Assembly: GCA_021234155.1 (NCBI GenBank)
Contig: JAJEKV010000049.1
Span: 7,375,727-7,439,726, forward strand
Reading direction: 5' to 3'
Source: Isoetes taiwanensis
Lineage: Eukaryota; Streptophyta; Lycopodiopsida; Isoetales; Isoetaceae
Length of the DNA stretch: 64,000 bases
Shown here: positions 46,143 through 57,756 of the stretch, piece by piece
How positions within the stretch are numbered: position 1 is the first letter of the stretch
How the letters are laid out: each line of letters starts with the position of its first letter
Made by a program: the position numbers and the translations under genes
Notes under the pieces: generated by a model
Databases searched by the model: none
Seen by the model: only the letters and a program-made list of their open reading frames with translations
Told to the model about the DNA's origin: nothing

Positions 46143-46690
46143 CTATTCCTCCCCACTCATGGTGGAGTCAATTCATGCCCTTTCCCTAGCCACCTCTACC
46201 CAACAACAAAAATAATAAGAAATGGGACTAGGGGTCTCAACATCCGGGTCCCTCCACTCACATGGTGGAGCTCCACCATGTCCTTGCCCTAGCTACCTCG
46301 CTAAACCCGACAATGACCGCGGAACTAAGACCAACACTGGGTCCTCTCCACTCGCCAAGTGGAGCTCTAATTCATGTCCCTTGTCAGAAATGCACTTCTA
46401 CCTAAGAATGAAGAAAAGTTGGGACTCGGAAGATCCGGGTCCTCCACTCAAGATGGAGCACCATGCCCTTGAACAGTTTCACTAAGCAATTTTATTTTAG
46501 ACCTAACAAATAAGCCTAAGCTTCCACTAACCCTAAGTGATCCTCTCCACTCTAGGGTGGAGTTTCTAATCGCGTCTCTTTGAACAAGCCAGCTTTTCAC
46601 CCTTAACTCGTGAAATAAAATTTGATCATATGGAAGTGGACTTCAACTGCACATGGTCCTCTCCACTCTAGGTGGAGCCGACCCTGCGGC
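46143..46690. repeat. Array of about six ~100-base units, each with a CTCCACTC...GGTGGAG hairpin
   Basis: GGTCCTCTCCACTC, a short loop, (G)GTGGAG and a C-rich CATGTCCCTTG-type tail recur near 46,151, 46,254, 46,347, 46,446, 46,547 and 46,658, with a spacing of about 93-111 bases. The palindromic part is kept in every unit while the spacers diverge, including compensating changes in arm length (for example CTCCACTCACATGGTGGAG). Confidence 0.8.
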
Positions 46691-46839
46691 TCCTCAACAA
46701 GCTACTCCCTCAAATTTTTAACCTATTTAAAGTAAAAATGCAAGTGTGGATGAACTTTACCAAATGAAGAACGGTGTGCATAAGACTCGGCCGGCCCAAA
46801 TAAAAGGACAAATTTCGCCAAACCCCGGCAACAAAAAGT

Positions 46840-47650
46840 TAAAGAATAAGAATAAAAGAAGAAGAAGATCTAAAAAGATAAAAAATTAAACTGAAAAATA
46901 GAAAATCAAGAAAAAGAAAAAATAATCAAGAAGAAGATAAGGTGGAGAAACAAGAGAAGGGGAGAAGAAATCGGAAGGGTCAAGATGGGAAGGAAAGCAC
47001 CTAAGGAGAGAAGAAGAAAGTTCGATTGGGGAGAGAAGAATAGAATCGAAGGGGAAGAGAAAGAATAGAAGGAGGAAGAAGGGAAGAAGGAAGGAAAAGA
47101 AATATGAAGAGAAAAAATAAGAGAAGGAAAGAAGAGATAAAAAAAAAAAAAAAATAAGAGAAGAAGAAAGAACTGAGAGAGAAGAAGAATTAACAAGAGA
47201 AGAGAATAAGAGAAGAATAAGAGAAGAAAAGAATAGAATAGAATAAGAGAAGAGTAGAAGAATAGAATCGAGAAGAATAGAATAAGAGAAGAGAAGAATA
47301 GAATCAAGGGGAAGAGAAAGAATAGAAGGAGGAAGAAGGGAAGAAATAAGAGAAGCGGGAAGAAGGGAAGGGAAACTAAATATGAAGAGAAATGAGAGAA
47401 GAAGAGAAGCAAAGTAGGAGAAGAAATGAGAGAAGAAGAGAAGAAGAAGCAGAAGGAAAAGAAGAGAAATATGAAGAGAAATGAGAGAAGAAGAGAAGAA
47501 ATGAGAAGAAATGAGAGAAGAAGAGAAGAAGAAAGAAGAGAAGGGAAAGAAGAGAAGAAAAGAAGAGAAATATGAAGAGAAATGAGAGAAGAAGAGAAGA
47601 AATGAGAAGAAATGAGAGAAGAAGAGAAGAAGAAGAAGAAGAGAAGGAAA
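46840..47650. repeat. Very long purine (A/G) tract on the plus strand
   Basis: About 800 bases are almost pure A and G, built from GAAGAGAAGAAATGAGAGAA-type words, with only scattered T and very rare C. Nearly identical subunits of about 50-100 bases recur at 47,390-47,640. A 276-codon minus-strand open frame through it (Ser/Phe/Leu only) is a composition artefact. A shorter purine tract continues after the SINE at 47,786-47,822. Confidence 0.92.
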
Positions 47651-47788
47651 GATAGATAGATAGATAGTATTTTTACGTCATGCCACATTGGCAGCATCCA
47701 TGAGGATATATGACGGACCCCCAGAGACTTGAACACAAGATCTCTTCATTGCTAACCCAATGGACTAGCCATTAAACCGAACAAGGGG
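47651..47788 (-). mobile_element. tRNA-derived SINE
   Basis: On the minus strand a box A-like TAGTCCATTGG (47,755-47,775 area) is followed 33 bases later by a box B-like GTTCAAGTCTC (47,723-47,734), the internal RNA polymerase III promoter of tRNAs and SINEs. About 55 bases of unrelated body follow, then the tail AAAAATACTATC with four TATC units (47,652-47,668 plus strand). Head, body and short simple-repeat tail make a complete small SINE of about 135 bases. It has landed in the purine tract, which continues on both sides. No target duplication can be defined in the low-complexity flank. Confidence 0.72.
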
Positions 47789-47929
47789 GAAGAAGAAGAA
47801 GAAGAGAAGAAGAAGAAAAATGAAGAACACAAAAAACCTAGGTTCGGCATGCACCTTTCAATCCAAAAAACCTATTCAATCTAAAAAATATGATGTACTA
47901 ACCTTAGAATAGCTGCTTCTGTGTTGATC

Positions 47930-50900
47930 GTGGTGTAGGGCCGCTAGACGCCCAAAAGCCACCTGGTGGCCTTCCCGGAAGAGGGGCCCCTCGAATCCAG
48001 GATCCAATCCACGGATAGGGGGAACCGCTCCGTGAGGGATGGTCATTAGCTGAGGCCCCGGGAGCTGCAAGAAAGGGTTGCCCCTGAACTCTTAGGATCC
48101 CGGGCCTCCCGGGTCCTGACTCTCCCCTCGGTGGAGGGATCCCCGCAGCGTCCCCGGCCCTCGGGCTTGACTCGGGGAGGGTGCCGTGCCTTGTCATGCC
48201 CCGCAACCCGCTGCCCCACCGCTCTAATAATGCTAACCCTTTGACCTGTGACCTTCTCCTCAAAATTCCAAAATCACCGCTTTGCCTGAGATGAATTAGG
48301 AATCCAAATGGGCAAAAAATCGAATTTATTTTCGCATAAATGCATTAATTACGCATCTATAAATGCCCGACTCTAATTGCTACATCGAGGAGGATGTGCC
48401 CAAACTCCGCCTCGGCCGCTTCCTATTGGGTTCGCTCTTCTACTGGCATTTCTTCGTGTCCTTAACCTAATAGATTAAAGATTATTTTAAGCCTCCAAAA
48501 CGCTAAACCCTCTAACCCTGCAACCTCATGTGGTTTCGCCGAGGCCCTTCCTTGCCGATTTGGCCGACCTTGGCGCTCGCGGACTTTGATGTGGAGTGGG
48601 GGTGTTGACACCGAGCATCTGGACCCTAAAATCCCCCTCGAAGTCGCTAGTTCCTAATTTCCTCTCCCTAAGGTCTCCGGGATGGATCTGGCCACCTCCC
48701 TCCGGACCACAATTTGGTCTTCACGCAATGGACTCCTGTAACACCGACATTGCCCTAGAGACCAAGTTCGCGGGCCGTAAGACCAAAACCTCTACTTCCC
48801 AAAACGCAAAACCCTTCTAGAACCCGCAACCTCGGCTGGTTTACGCTTCGGAGGCCCTCTCCTTGTCGACGGTCGACCTTGCGCCAGTGGGATTCTGATC
48901 GTGAGGAGTGGGGGTGTTTTGAGGCCGTGAAGCACTGCATCTCTAAAAACTCTCGAAGTCGCTGTCTCCGACTTCCTCTCCCTAAGGCCCTCGGGATTCG
49001 ACGGCAACCTTCCTCCGAACTCAGCGATTTGGTTCTCGGCCAATGGACTTTAACGGCCGACATTGCCCTAGGGACCGTTCTGCGGGTCAAGATCAAAATC
49101 CGGCCTCAAAACAAAACCCCTTCTAGAACCTTTTTGCAACTCATGTGGTTTACGCTTCGAGGCCCTCTCCTTGTCGATTTGGCCGACTGATTCTGAATTG
49201 ATCCACGCCAGTTCCTAATCTCATTTCATTACAAGTTAATTATGCCATCCATGTCAAATAGCTTTAGGGAGCAAATTCGCTGAACAAGGGCATTCTCTCT
49301 ATCCATATGCCTTGATACCAAAACACAAACTTCATCAATACAAGCAACCAAATCTAAACCAACCCAAGTAGTCTTTTTGCTTTTCTCAGAATCATTTATC
49401 TTCATTCTAGTAGTTATGGAATGCTTTCTTCAGAATCATTTATCTTCATTCTAATAGTTATGATGCTTATCTCCTCAATGCAATCTTAGACCAAGTATAT
49501 CCATCACCACCCAAGGTCAACCCTAAGCAATAACGATCCCACAAACCCATTCCCTTTGACCTTTAGCTAACCCTTTGACCTATTGATCTAGACCTTCTCC
49601 TCAAAATTCAAAATTGGGCCGGTGTCAGATGAATTAGGAATCCAAATTGCAAAAATCGAATTTATTTTCGTGACAATGCATTAACTACTTAATTTATGAA
49701 TGTCTTGCCATCTGAAAGTTACCGACTTCTACTTTGCCACATCGGAGGAGAACAAAATTAAACTCCACTTCGGCTGGCCTCCTTGTCATGGTGATTCTCG
49801 CAATGTAAGCAGCCTTCTCGCCGTCCCAAGTGCAATGTAATTCTCAAGTCTCCTACTCAAACGCAAAACCCTTCTAACTGCAAACCCATGGTTTACGTAA
49901 GCTTTGAGGCCCTCTCCTCCTTACCGACTCCTACCGACCTTGTCATGGACTTGACGGGAGGGGTGTTGACGCCGAGCTGGGACCCTAAAATCCTCCCGAA
50001 GCCGCCAGTTCCGACTTCCTCTCCCCCAAGGCCCTGGGACTCGGACGCACTTCCCCTCCCAATTGGCATTTGGCTCGGGCTTAATGGACTCTCAGACCGC
50101 CGACATTGCCCCCTCGGGGCAGTTCCGCGGGCTGTACATCTCACCGACTCAAGAAGCCAGTAGCTCACTTCCATCACACTCAGAATCAATTGGCCTAGGG
50201 ATGGATACCGTCAGTGGAGGGCTGAGTGTTTCTTTGCAAACCAATCTTGTGTAACTTGTCTCTAGGGTAATTTCACTATTCCTGACGATTTGGCGTGGTC
50301 GATTTGCCATTCCCGAGCCTCCTGGGTTCAACGACAAACATCATGGGTTTATACAAGGCGGCACTCCTCAGACTCGCGCTTGACAAGTTCTCCTGACCTC
50401 CATCCGAATCTTTGGCCTTCCCGAGGGGCCCCCCGAATGGAGGATCCAAGGGTCTGATAAGGGAACCTGCCCTGAGGGTGGTCACATGCTGCAACCCCCT
50501 GGGAGCTGCTGTGAAGGGTCACTGAACTCTTTTTGATCCCGCCTCTGGGGTCCTGACCTTCCCCTCTTGTGAGGGATCCCCAAGATCCCCGCCTCGGCTT
50601 GGACTTGGGGAAGGGTGCCACTCTGGCTAGTCTCCCTAGAATGGCCGCCCCCTAATGCTGCTAACCCTTTTGACTCTAGACCTTCTCCTCAAAATTCTCC
50701 TCAAAATTGGGTCAGCTGGAGATGAATTAGGAATCCACCGGCAAAAAATCAAAATTTATTTTCGCATACAATGCACACCAGGAATTTATGAATGTCTAGC
50801 CAATCGCTAATTTCTACTCTTGCCACATCGGGAGGGAGGACAGCCCAAACTCCGCCTCCTCACGGGCCTTCCCGTTCGTGATTCTCTACCGGCACTTCTA

Positions 50901-53280
50901 CTGTGTCCTAAGTGCAATGTATCGTCTCTACTTCAAAAACGCGAAACCCTCCTGAACTCCGCAACCCATGTGGTTTATTGCCGGAGGCCCCTCTCCTTGT
51001 CGATTCTACCGACCTTGCACCGTGGACTTGACGGGAGTGGGGTGTTGACGCCGTAGCCGGGACCCTAAACTCTGAAGCTACTTGCCCCTGCATTTCTCTC
51101 CCCAAGGGCCCCGGGACTGGACGGCAAGTGATCTCTCCTCTCCGGATCAGCGCGATTTGGTCTTAATGGACTCCTTTAACGCCGACATTGCCCCCTGGGA
51201 CCAAGTTCCGCGGGCCGTGAAGACCACCCCGACCTCCAAGAAGCTTCAAAGTAGCTCACTTCCATCACACCTCGCTTGTCAATTGGCCTAGGGATGTGGA
51301 TGCGATACCGTCATGGAGGGCGGAGTGTTTCTTTCTTTGCAAAACCCACCTTGTAACTTGCTCCCATAGGTAATTTACCATTCCCGACAATTTATGTGGT
51401 CGATTTGCCATTGCGGAGCCTCCCGCGTCTCGAACGACAAAACACCGAGGTTTATACAAGGCGCATTCCTCAGACGCCAGCTGGCTTGACAAGTTCTCCC
51501 TGGACCAACTGAATCTTTTGGGCCTTCCCAAGAGGGGCCCCCGAATCCGGGAGGATCCAACAAATGGATAGGGGGAACCGCCCCGGAGGGTGGTCATTAG
51601 CTGCAGCCGGGAGCCGCCAGAAGGGCTGCCTCTGAACTTTTGGATCCTCACTGGGTCCTCAGGAGGGATCCCCGCAAAGGTCCCCGGCCCGCTTTTGACT
51701 TGGGAGGGGTGCTGTACCGGGCTGTTCTCAAGTAGTCCGCTGCCCTCGACCGCTCTAATACTAACCCTTTGACCTAGGACCTTCTCCAAAAATTTCAAAA
51801 TTGGGTCGCGGTCCTCGAGGATGAATTAGGAATCCACCGCAAAAAAAATCGTAATTTATTTTCGTATTAAATGCATTAATTAAGTAATTTATGAATGTCT
51901 TGCCATCGCAAAGCTCTAATTTCTCGATTTGACCGACTCAAGGCCGTGGTCTTGACATGGAGGGGTGTCGACGCCTGCAGCAAGGACCCTAAAATCCTCT
52001 AAGCCGCTGGTTCCTCGACTTCATCTCCCCAAGGCCCCCTGGGATCTGACGGGCACTTCCCCTCTCCCAACCGGCGATTCGCTCTCCCCAATGGACTCCT
52101 CGTGGACGTCAGACATTGCCCCTCGAGCAAGTTCCGCGGGTTTAAGACCAATCTGACTCCAAGCAGTTTTCAAAAGTAGCTCACTTCCATCACACCTCAG
52201 AGTCAATTGGCCTGGGGATGTGGATGCTGGATACCGGCCGCGGAGGGCATGAGCGTTTCTTTCTTTGCAAACCCACCTTGTAACTTGCTCCCTAGGGTAA
52301 TTTCGCCATTCTCGACGCGATTTGGCGGTGGTTGATTTGCCATTCCGAGCGCCTCCTCGTCCCCTCGAACGACAAACATCGCTAAGGCGTCGACCTCGTG
52401 ATCGCTTCCCGCTGGCTTGACAAGTTCTCCCGACCGACTGGGAATCTTTTGGGCTCCTTCCCTGAAGAGGGGCCCCGAATCCGAGGGATCCAATCCGCTT
52501 CTGGATAGGGAAACCGCTCCTGAGGGTGGTCATTAGCGCGTACTCTCAAGGGAGCGCCGCCAGAAGGGTCATTTCTGAACCTTTTTTGATCCCGCTTTGG
52601 GGTCCCGACCTCCCTCTTTGTGAGGGATCCCCAAGGTCTTGGCCTCGCTTTTGATTCTGTGGGGAAGGGTGTCACGCTGTTCTCGCGAATCCGGGGCCGC
52701 CCCGACCGCTCTAATGCTAACCCTTTGACCTAGACCTTCTCCGAAAATTCCTCGGTACCACTGCGGCCGGAGATGAATTAGGAATCCACCGGCAAAAAAT
52801 CAGAATTTCTATTTTCGTGACAATGCATTAATTGCTTAATTTACGAATGTCTTCACACTGTAGTGCCGAAGTTCTACTTGCTACACGGAGGGAGGACAGC
52901 TCCAACTCCGGCCTGGCTGGCCCCTTGTTCGGTGATTCTACCGGGCAGCCAGTCCCAAGTGCAAATGCATCAAGTCTCGCCCCCAAACGCAAAACCCTCT
53001 AGAAACCTGAACCCAATATCCGAGGTTTCGGAGGCCCTCTCCTTATCGATTTGACCTGACCTTTAAGGCCGCGGTCTCTTGACATGGAGTGGGGTATCGA
53101 CGCCAGAGCAGGACCCTAAAATCCCTCGAAGTCGCTTTTGCCCCGAATTTCCTTCTCCCTAAGGTTCCGGACGACGGGCACTTCCTCCCCGAACCGCCAG
53201 ATTCGCTCCCTACCAATGGACTCAAGACGCCGATACATTGCCCTCGGGAGCAAGTCTGCAATAAGACCACACATGTTCAC
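47930..53280. repeat. Tandem array of about five units of 1.0-1.1 kb (plus a spacer)
   Basis: The landmark GCTAACCCTTTGACCT...TTCTCC..AAAATTC recurs near 48,229, 49,565, 50,657, 51,757 and 52,716, i.e. every 0.95-1.34 kb. Each unit carries in order: GAGGGGCCCC..GAAT..GGATCCAA, GAGGGTGGTCATTAGCTG, GAGGGATCCCCAA, the landmark, GATGAATTAGGAATCCA, AATTTATTTTCG, ATGCATTAATT, TGCCACATCGG, GGAGGCCCTCTCCTTGTCGA, GGGTGTTGACGCC, GGACCCTAAAATCC, GACATTGCCC and TAGCTCACTTCCATCACAC. Units differ mostly by small indels. Unit 1 has an internal 305-base duplication (48,537-48,845 and 48,846-49,150). The TGTTGACG start and TATA-poor AT patch could be LTR features, but no coding domain is seen; satellite or stacked solo LTRs both fit. 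Confidence 0.88.
49190..49545. other. Unrelated AT-rich insertion in the 1-kb array, with a 44-base duplication
   Basis: This spacer interrupts the array between units 1 and 2 and lacks all its landmarks. Inside, TCAGAATCATTTATCTTCAT and its flanks occur twice, 44 bases apart (49,386 and 49,430). Confidence 0.65.
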
Positions 53281-53389
53281 CCAACTAAGAAATGAGTTTT
53301 TAATCGCTATCAGAGCACGTCAGACGAACGTATTGTCAATCTGGCCACCGCTGAAGTCACCTACGACTTGGCAAGCACGGGTAAATAAT

Positions 53390-53760
53390 GTACCGACGCG
53401 GTTATCCTCGCTCAGAATGTCACGCCACGCCGCGATGACGCCACGCCGCAGACATCCACCGGCATGACACTCCGCCGGCCCGGACGCCTACCCACTGGCG
53501 CGGATGTGATAGACCAGGATCGACGCCGCATGACGATCGCCGCGATGACGCGGACGCCGCGAAATGTGGCAACCGTCCACTTGGTAATCGACATCCACCG
53601 GGCGTGGATGATTCACAGTCACGAAAGTGTCGACGTCATAGCATTGACGTAGCTTGCATGCGACGCTCCTCATGACGCGAATGCATCGACATGGCTCACA
53701 TTAATCAGCGACGCCACGTCACAGAACGCCGCGGCAGTCTACACGCCGCGAAATGACCAT
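53390..53760. repeat. GC-rich degenerate repeat (GATGACGC / ACGCCGCGATG words)
   Basis: Words such as CGCCGCGATGACGC, CATCCACCGG and GACGCC recur at short irregular spacing. Both strands are open by composition. Similar words are found at 44,220-44,335. Confidence 0.5.
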
Positions 53761-53789
53761 TCTCTTGTTGTGTCCTTCCCTGGGTTCTC

Positions 53790-55360
53790 CTGTAATGGGC
53801 TAGGGCTAGGGTCGGGTCAGGGAATGTCTCCCTCCAAATGGTGTCCGCATGTATGGCCATGAGATTGTATGGTATGGAAGGATTAAAGAGCTAAAAGGGC
53901 TATTAAGAATTGAGAATTACAGCGGGTATTGGCTAAAGCCATAAAAGAATTAAGAATTAAGAACCGCATAAGCTGGAAGGGACTAAAGAGATAGCTGGCC
54001 ATTAAGAATTGCACACAAGGAAGAAGAATATGACCTTTGAGTGTGCTAACTCTTTGGCAATTACGCTACTCCATGATGGGATTGCACACAAGGACTAAGA
54101 ATGCTTAATTTGAGTATTGTGCTAGAACTTCATAATATGCCACCGGCTAATGGGATTGCAATTAATAAGGAAGAAGAATGCCACCGGGCAATGGATCGCA
54201 AGACACAAGAGCTGAAGAATGCCATTTTGATGGATTGCACATAAGGAAGAAGAATAATTTAATTCCTCGAGCTTGTTAGAACTCTTGGCACATGCTAATC
54301 GGGCTAAAATGGATTGCACACAAGGAAGAAGAAGGCGACCACCATAATTTTGAGTGTGCTAGAACTTGGCATTACGCTACTAGCTGAATGGCTTAATGGG
54401 ATCGCATTACCAAGGAAGAAGAAGGCTTAATTCACCCCACACGGTAATTTTGAGGTGCTGGAACTTGGCACATGCCACCGGGTGCGAATGGGATTGGACA
54501 CAAGGGAAGAAGAAGGCGACTCAATCGAATTGGACACAAGGAAGAAGCGTATACAATGGGCAGCGAATGGATTGGACACAAGGAAGAAGAAGGCGACTCA
54601 ATCGAATTGGACACAAGGAAGAAGTGTATAGCGACCAAGCAGTGGACTCCTCAATCAATTGGACACACGCGAAGAAGCTGCGGCTAATTCACCGCGGAAT
54701 TTTGAGAGGAGTGTGCTAGAACTCTTGGCATGCTGATCAAGGCCATGAGATTGATACAAGGGAAGAAGTAGAAGGCTTAATTCCTGCACCGGGCGCATTT
54801 CTGAAAGTGCTAGGAATCCTGGCACATGCCACTAGCTGCTTCATGCATTGCCTCTCACGAGAGAGAAAGCCGCATGAGGCACATGCCACCGGGCGGCCAG
54901 CCATAAGCTGCCTTCGGCCGAGAGAAAAGGGTGGGAGGCACATGGTACCGACGCGACCATGAGTCAGCCGGTACATGCCACTGGCCAACGCCAAGTGAGG
55001 CACATGCCACCGGGCGGCCAGGCCATGAAACAACGGGTACGCTAATCGGGCGCCATGAGTCGCCAATGGAGAGAGAAAGCCGAGGCACATGCCATCGGCT
55101 ACCATGAGTCAGCCTGGCCGCAGAGAGAAAGGGTGAAGTGCTGATGCTACTAGCCGCCATGAGTCAGCCGAGGCACATGCTAACGGGCGCTGCTACGAGT
55201 CACGCCGAGGCACATGCTACCGTGGGCTACCATGAGTCACCGGCCGAGAGAGAAGCAAGTGGAAGGGTTAGAGAGACACCTTAGGTAGCCAGGAAGTGGT
55301 GTGGCTAGCTTTAACTGGTAGGGCCATAGAGAGACCATGGAGTGAGCCAGCGAGCCAGCC
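53790..55360. repeat. Module X, copy 1: short tandem repeats
   Basis: Begins with GGGCTAGGGCTAGGG, then AGGGCTATTAA-type words, then a dozen units headed by ATTGCACACAAGGAAGAAGA or ATTGGACACAAGGAAGAAG (from 54,009 to 54,760; spacing about 75-90 bases, later about 38), each commonly followed by ATTTTGAGTGTGCTAGAACT and TGGCACATGC. The second half (54,820-55,250) repeats GAGGCACATGCCACCGGGC and CCATGAGTCAGCC with GAGAGAAAG at about 60-base spacing. Copy 2 lies at 61,680-63,145 and a short copy at 57,757-58,370. Confidence 0.85.
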
Positions 55361-55382
55361 AGGGAGCCAGGGAGGGGAGCCG

Positions 55383-57755
55383 AGAGAGAGAGAGAGAGCC
55401 AAGGTGCTAGAGAGAGAAGGTGGGCCAATGGTAGAGAGAGAAAGTAGAGAGAGAAAGTGGAGCCAGCCAGAGAGAAAGTGGAGCAATGGGGTCGCACCGG
55501 TAATTGTTTGGCGGTTGTTGGAAATATTATTGAATGGACCTACTAAGAGACATTGAAAGCTACAATAATTAGTTTTATCCATTAATGATAATAATATGGA
55601 GGCTATGTTTTATTTGAACAAATAATAAATATGGTTAAATGCTTTGGGCTTTGTAATGAAATTATCATGCCAATGAGATCATTTCTAAACCTCTTCTTTT
55701 TTGTTATGAGCGCTAAATTAAACTTATGAATGAAGAGATGAACCTGTTGAAACTTATGAAACTCTTCATCTCTTCATCTCTTCATTTATGAAACTCTTCA
55801 TCTCTTCATCTCTTCATTTATGAATGAATGAGTTGGCCAAGCAGCAGAGATTTCAACAGGTCCATGAATGAAGGTGTCCTTGAAGCAACGGAGAGTATTT
55901 TGAGGCTATATGAACTTGATGCGAGCTTTGCTCATAAAGCATAACAACGCTTTGGAGCGTCTTGGGAAGATGTATTTTTGAATCATGCAGGCGTGATCTC
56001 CTCTTAAAACCATCGTGCCATGAACATGAGTTTTGATGATTGCCTAATAAAACAAAGTGTTTTCAAAGATATAATAAGACTACCTTAACGAACTTATCCA
56101 AAGTATAAATGAAAACATTTGTCTTATTTAACTAACTCATCTAGACGAGAATACAATTATCCAAACTAGATATGAAATTGTATGGTTTGAAGAACAAGAA
56201 GAGCAGTTGAAACGTAATTTAATTGTTTCCACTGTAAATCTAGAGCTTCGTAATCGGCCTCGATCCAAATTTATGGATAAAAAAAAAGGGGCGTGAACTC
56301 GAGAAGTTATAAAGATTGCAAAACTTGAGAGAATGGAAACAGGATAAAGAAACAAGTGGAGCCGGAGCATGGGAAAAAGTCATTATCCTCAGAGAGGGCA
56401 CATGCTGAGGGTCTCAGCTGACGTAACGTGCGTAATTCTCGGCTCCAAAATTTCTAGGAAGTGGATTATCACATTCCTCGGGCTAAATTATTTCTCCGCA
56501 TTCTCATCAAGTGGCCCTTGTATCAAAGCCAAGGTTCCTCACGATCAAAAATAAATCCCCCGTTTCCCTTCTACACACCATCACTAATACCGCCTTCAAT
56601 CAAGCAAGATAATCCAAGGCTACATTTAGCAATAAACTTCAATAAAGATTATCATACTTACACATAAATTATTTCACGTTTGTGCTATCTCAAGAAGTTT
56701 TAATAGGAAACAAACACCATACAAGACCCGCGGAAATTCAAGGAAGAAACAGAAATTTATCACGACAATTGCTGGATTACATCGCCATAACAATGTGTGA
56801 TTTAATAAATGCAATTTGCATCGATAAGATCTTATGATGCCAAGTGCAAGAACGTAGAAATAAGATCCAACAGTCCAAGAGCTACCGGAAAGGAGTCGGG
56901 CCAAGCAAATGCCAATACAAGAAAATGAATGAGTAAAAGAGATTAGAAAACTTTACATGAAAGAGGGAATTCTACCGTCTACAGCCAAAGCCACGCATTA
57001 CAAGAAATGTATCCTTGAGCGCGACTCTTCGGGTGCTACGAAAGCATAACAGAGTACCTGGAATGCCATCGCGGCCATCCTCAAGAGATGAATCTTCTTT
57101 ATATCATCACTATAAGTTTGTTCATGGACCTCATGAAATCTCTCGCTGTTTGGCTAACTCTATCTCGCGGTAATCGCCAGAATTGTTCATGCACCTCAAG
57201 ATGGGAGGCCCCGCCTTTGCCGGGTGGTAATGGTTGCCCGGAGCTCCCTCAGATTCTTTGACCAGGAAATTTCGCCGCTTGGCTAACTCATTCGTGGCAT
57301 CGGCTGTAATTGTTCATGGACCTCAAGATGGAGGCCCCCGCCTTGTCGGGTGTAATGGTTTTCGTCTCTGAGCTCCCCAGATTCTGATCTTAGGTCTCAA
57401 ATTCTACTCAGAGGGTTTTAGCTGCATGGATGGCTTGAAGGTGTGAAACAGGATGTTACGTATTATGGTGGGGCCTCGGCCGACTTGAGGTGGGAATGCG
57501 TTACCCAACATCTGCTCAACACCACCGCTTGTCCGGGTGCCATAGTCTCGATGGTGGTGAGGAGAATCCATGCGGCTTCGCGGAGTCAATAAGATCACTG
57601 CTTATCACATTGCCTCTCAAAGTGTGCCAAGCGAAAGCCGTCTTCTAACTGTTGCATCGCGGGTTCCCATCTCTGCAATCAGATTGTCTTCTAGCGCCAA
57701 CTATCTTTTGGCGATGCATTGGGGCGAAGATTGTATCTCACGCTGCCAGTCCATG
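55383..57755. repeat. Module Y, copy 1 (about 2.4 kb segmental duplicate)
   Basis: Aligns end to end with 59,208-61,465: GAGAGA start, TTGGAAATATT.TTGAATGG, GACATTGAAAGCTACAATAA, CATTAATGATAATAATATGG, CTCTTCATCTCTTCATTTATG, GATATAATAAGACTACC, GGTATGAAATTGTATGGTTTG or close forms, AGTTATAAAGATTG, GAGAATGGAAACAGGATAAA, GATAAGATC and GAAATTTCGCCGCTTGGC-type text. An internal 118-base tandem duplication spans about 57,148-57,380. The right end is cut at 57,755, where it joins a short module X. No gene is recognised; the plus-strand trail RYEIVWFEEQEEQLKRN near 56,168-56,218 is open in this copy only. Confidence 0.88.
55750..55835. repeat. CTTCATCTCTTCATTTATGAA microrepeat
   Basis: CTCTTCATCTCTTCATCTCT and CTTCATTTATGAA words repeat in tandem, flanked by the inverted copy ATGAATGAAGAGATGAA at 55,725-55,745, so the region can fold. 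A counterpart is at 59,590-59,690 in module Y copy 2. Confidence 0.7.
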
Positions 57756-57756
57756 T

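Noticed and set aside
46906-47736. Longest open frame in the window, 276 codons on the minus strand
   Set aside because: It is the complement of the purine tract and consists almost only of Ser, Phe, Leu and Ile; a composition artefact.
53800-53815. GGGCTAGGGCTAGGG as an interstitial telomere repeat
   Set aside because: The plant telomere unit is TTTAGGG; this word is only two to three units long and recurs as part of module X.
53900-55250. Regularly spaced repeats as a CRISPR array
   Set aside because: The DNA is eukaryotic, the spacers are themselves repeats, unit length varies, and no cas genes are present.
54737-55582. Minus-strand frames of 86-122 codons near the GA-rich repeats
   Set aside because: Their peptides repeat with the DNA units of module X and end in Ser/Leu runs from (GA)n; not genes.
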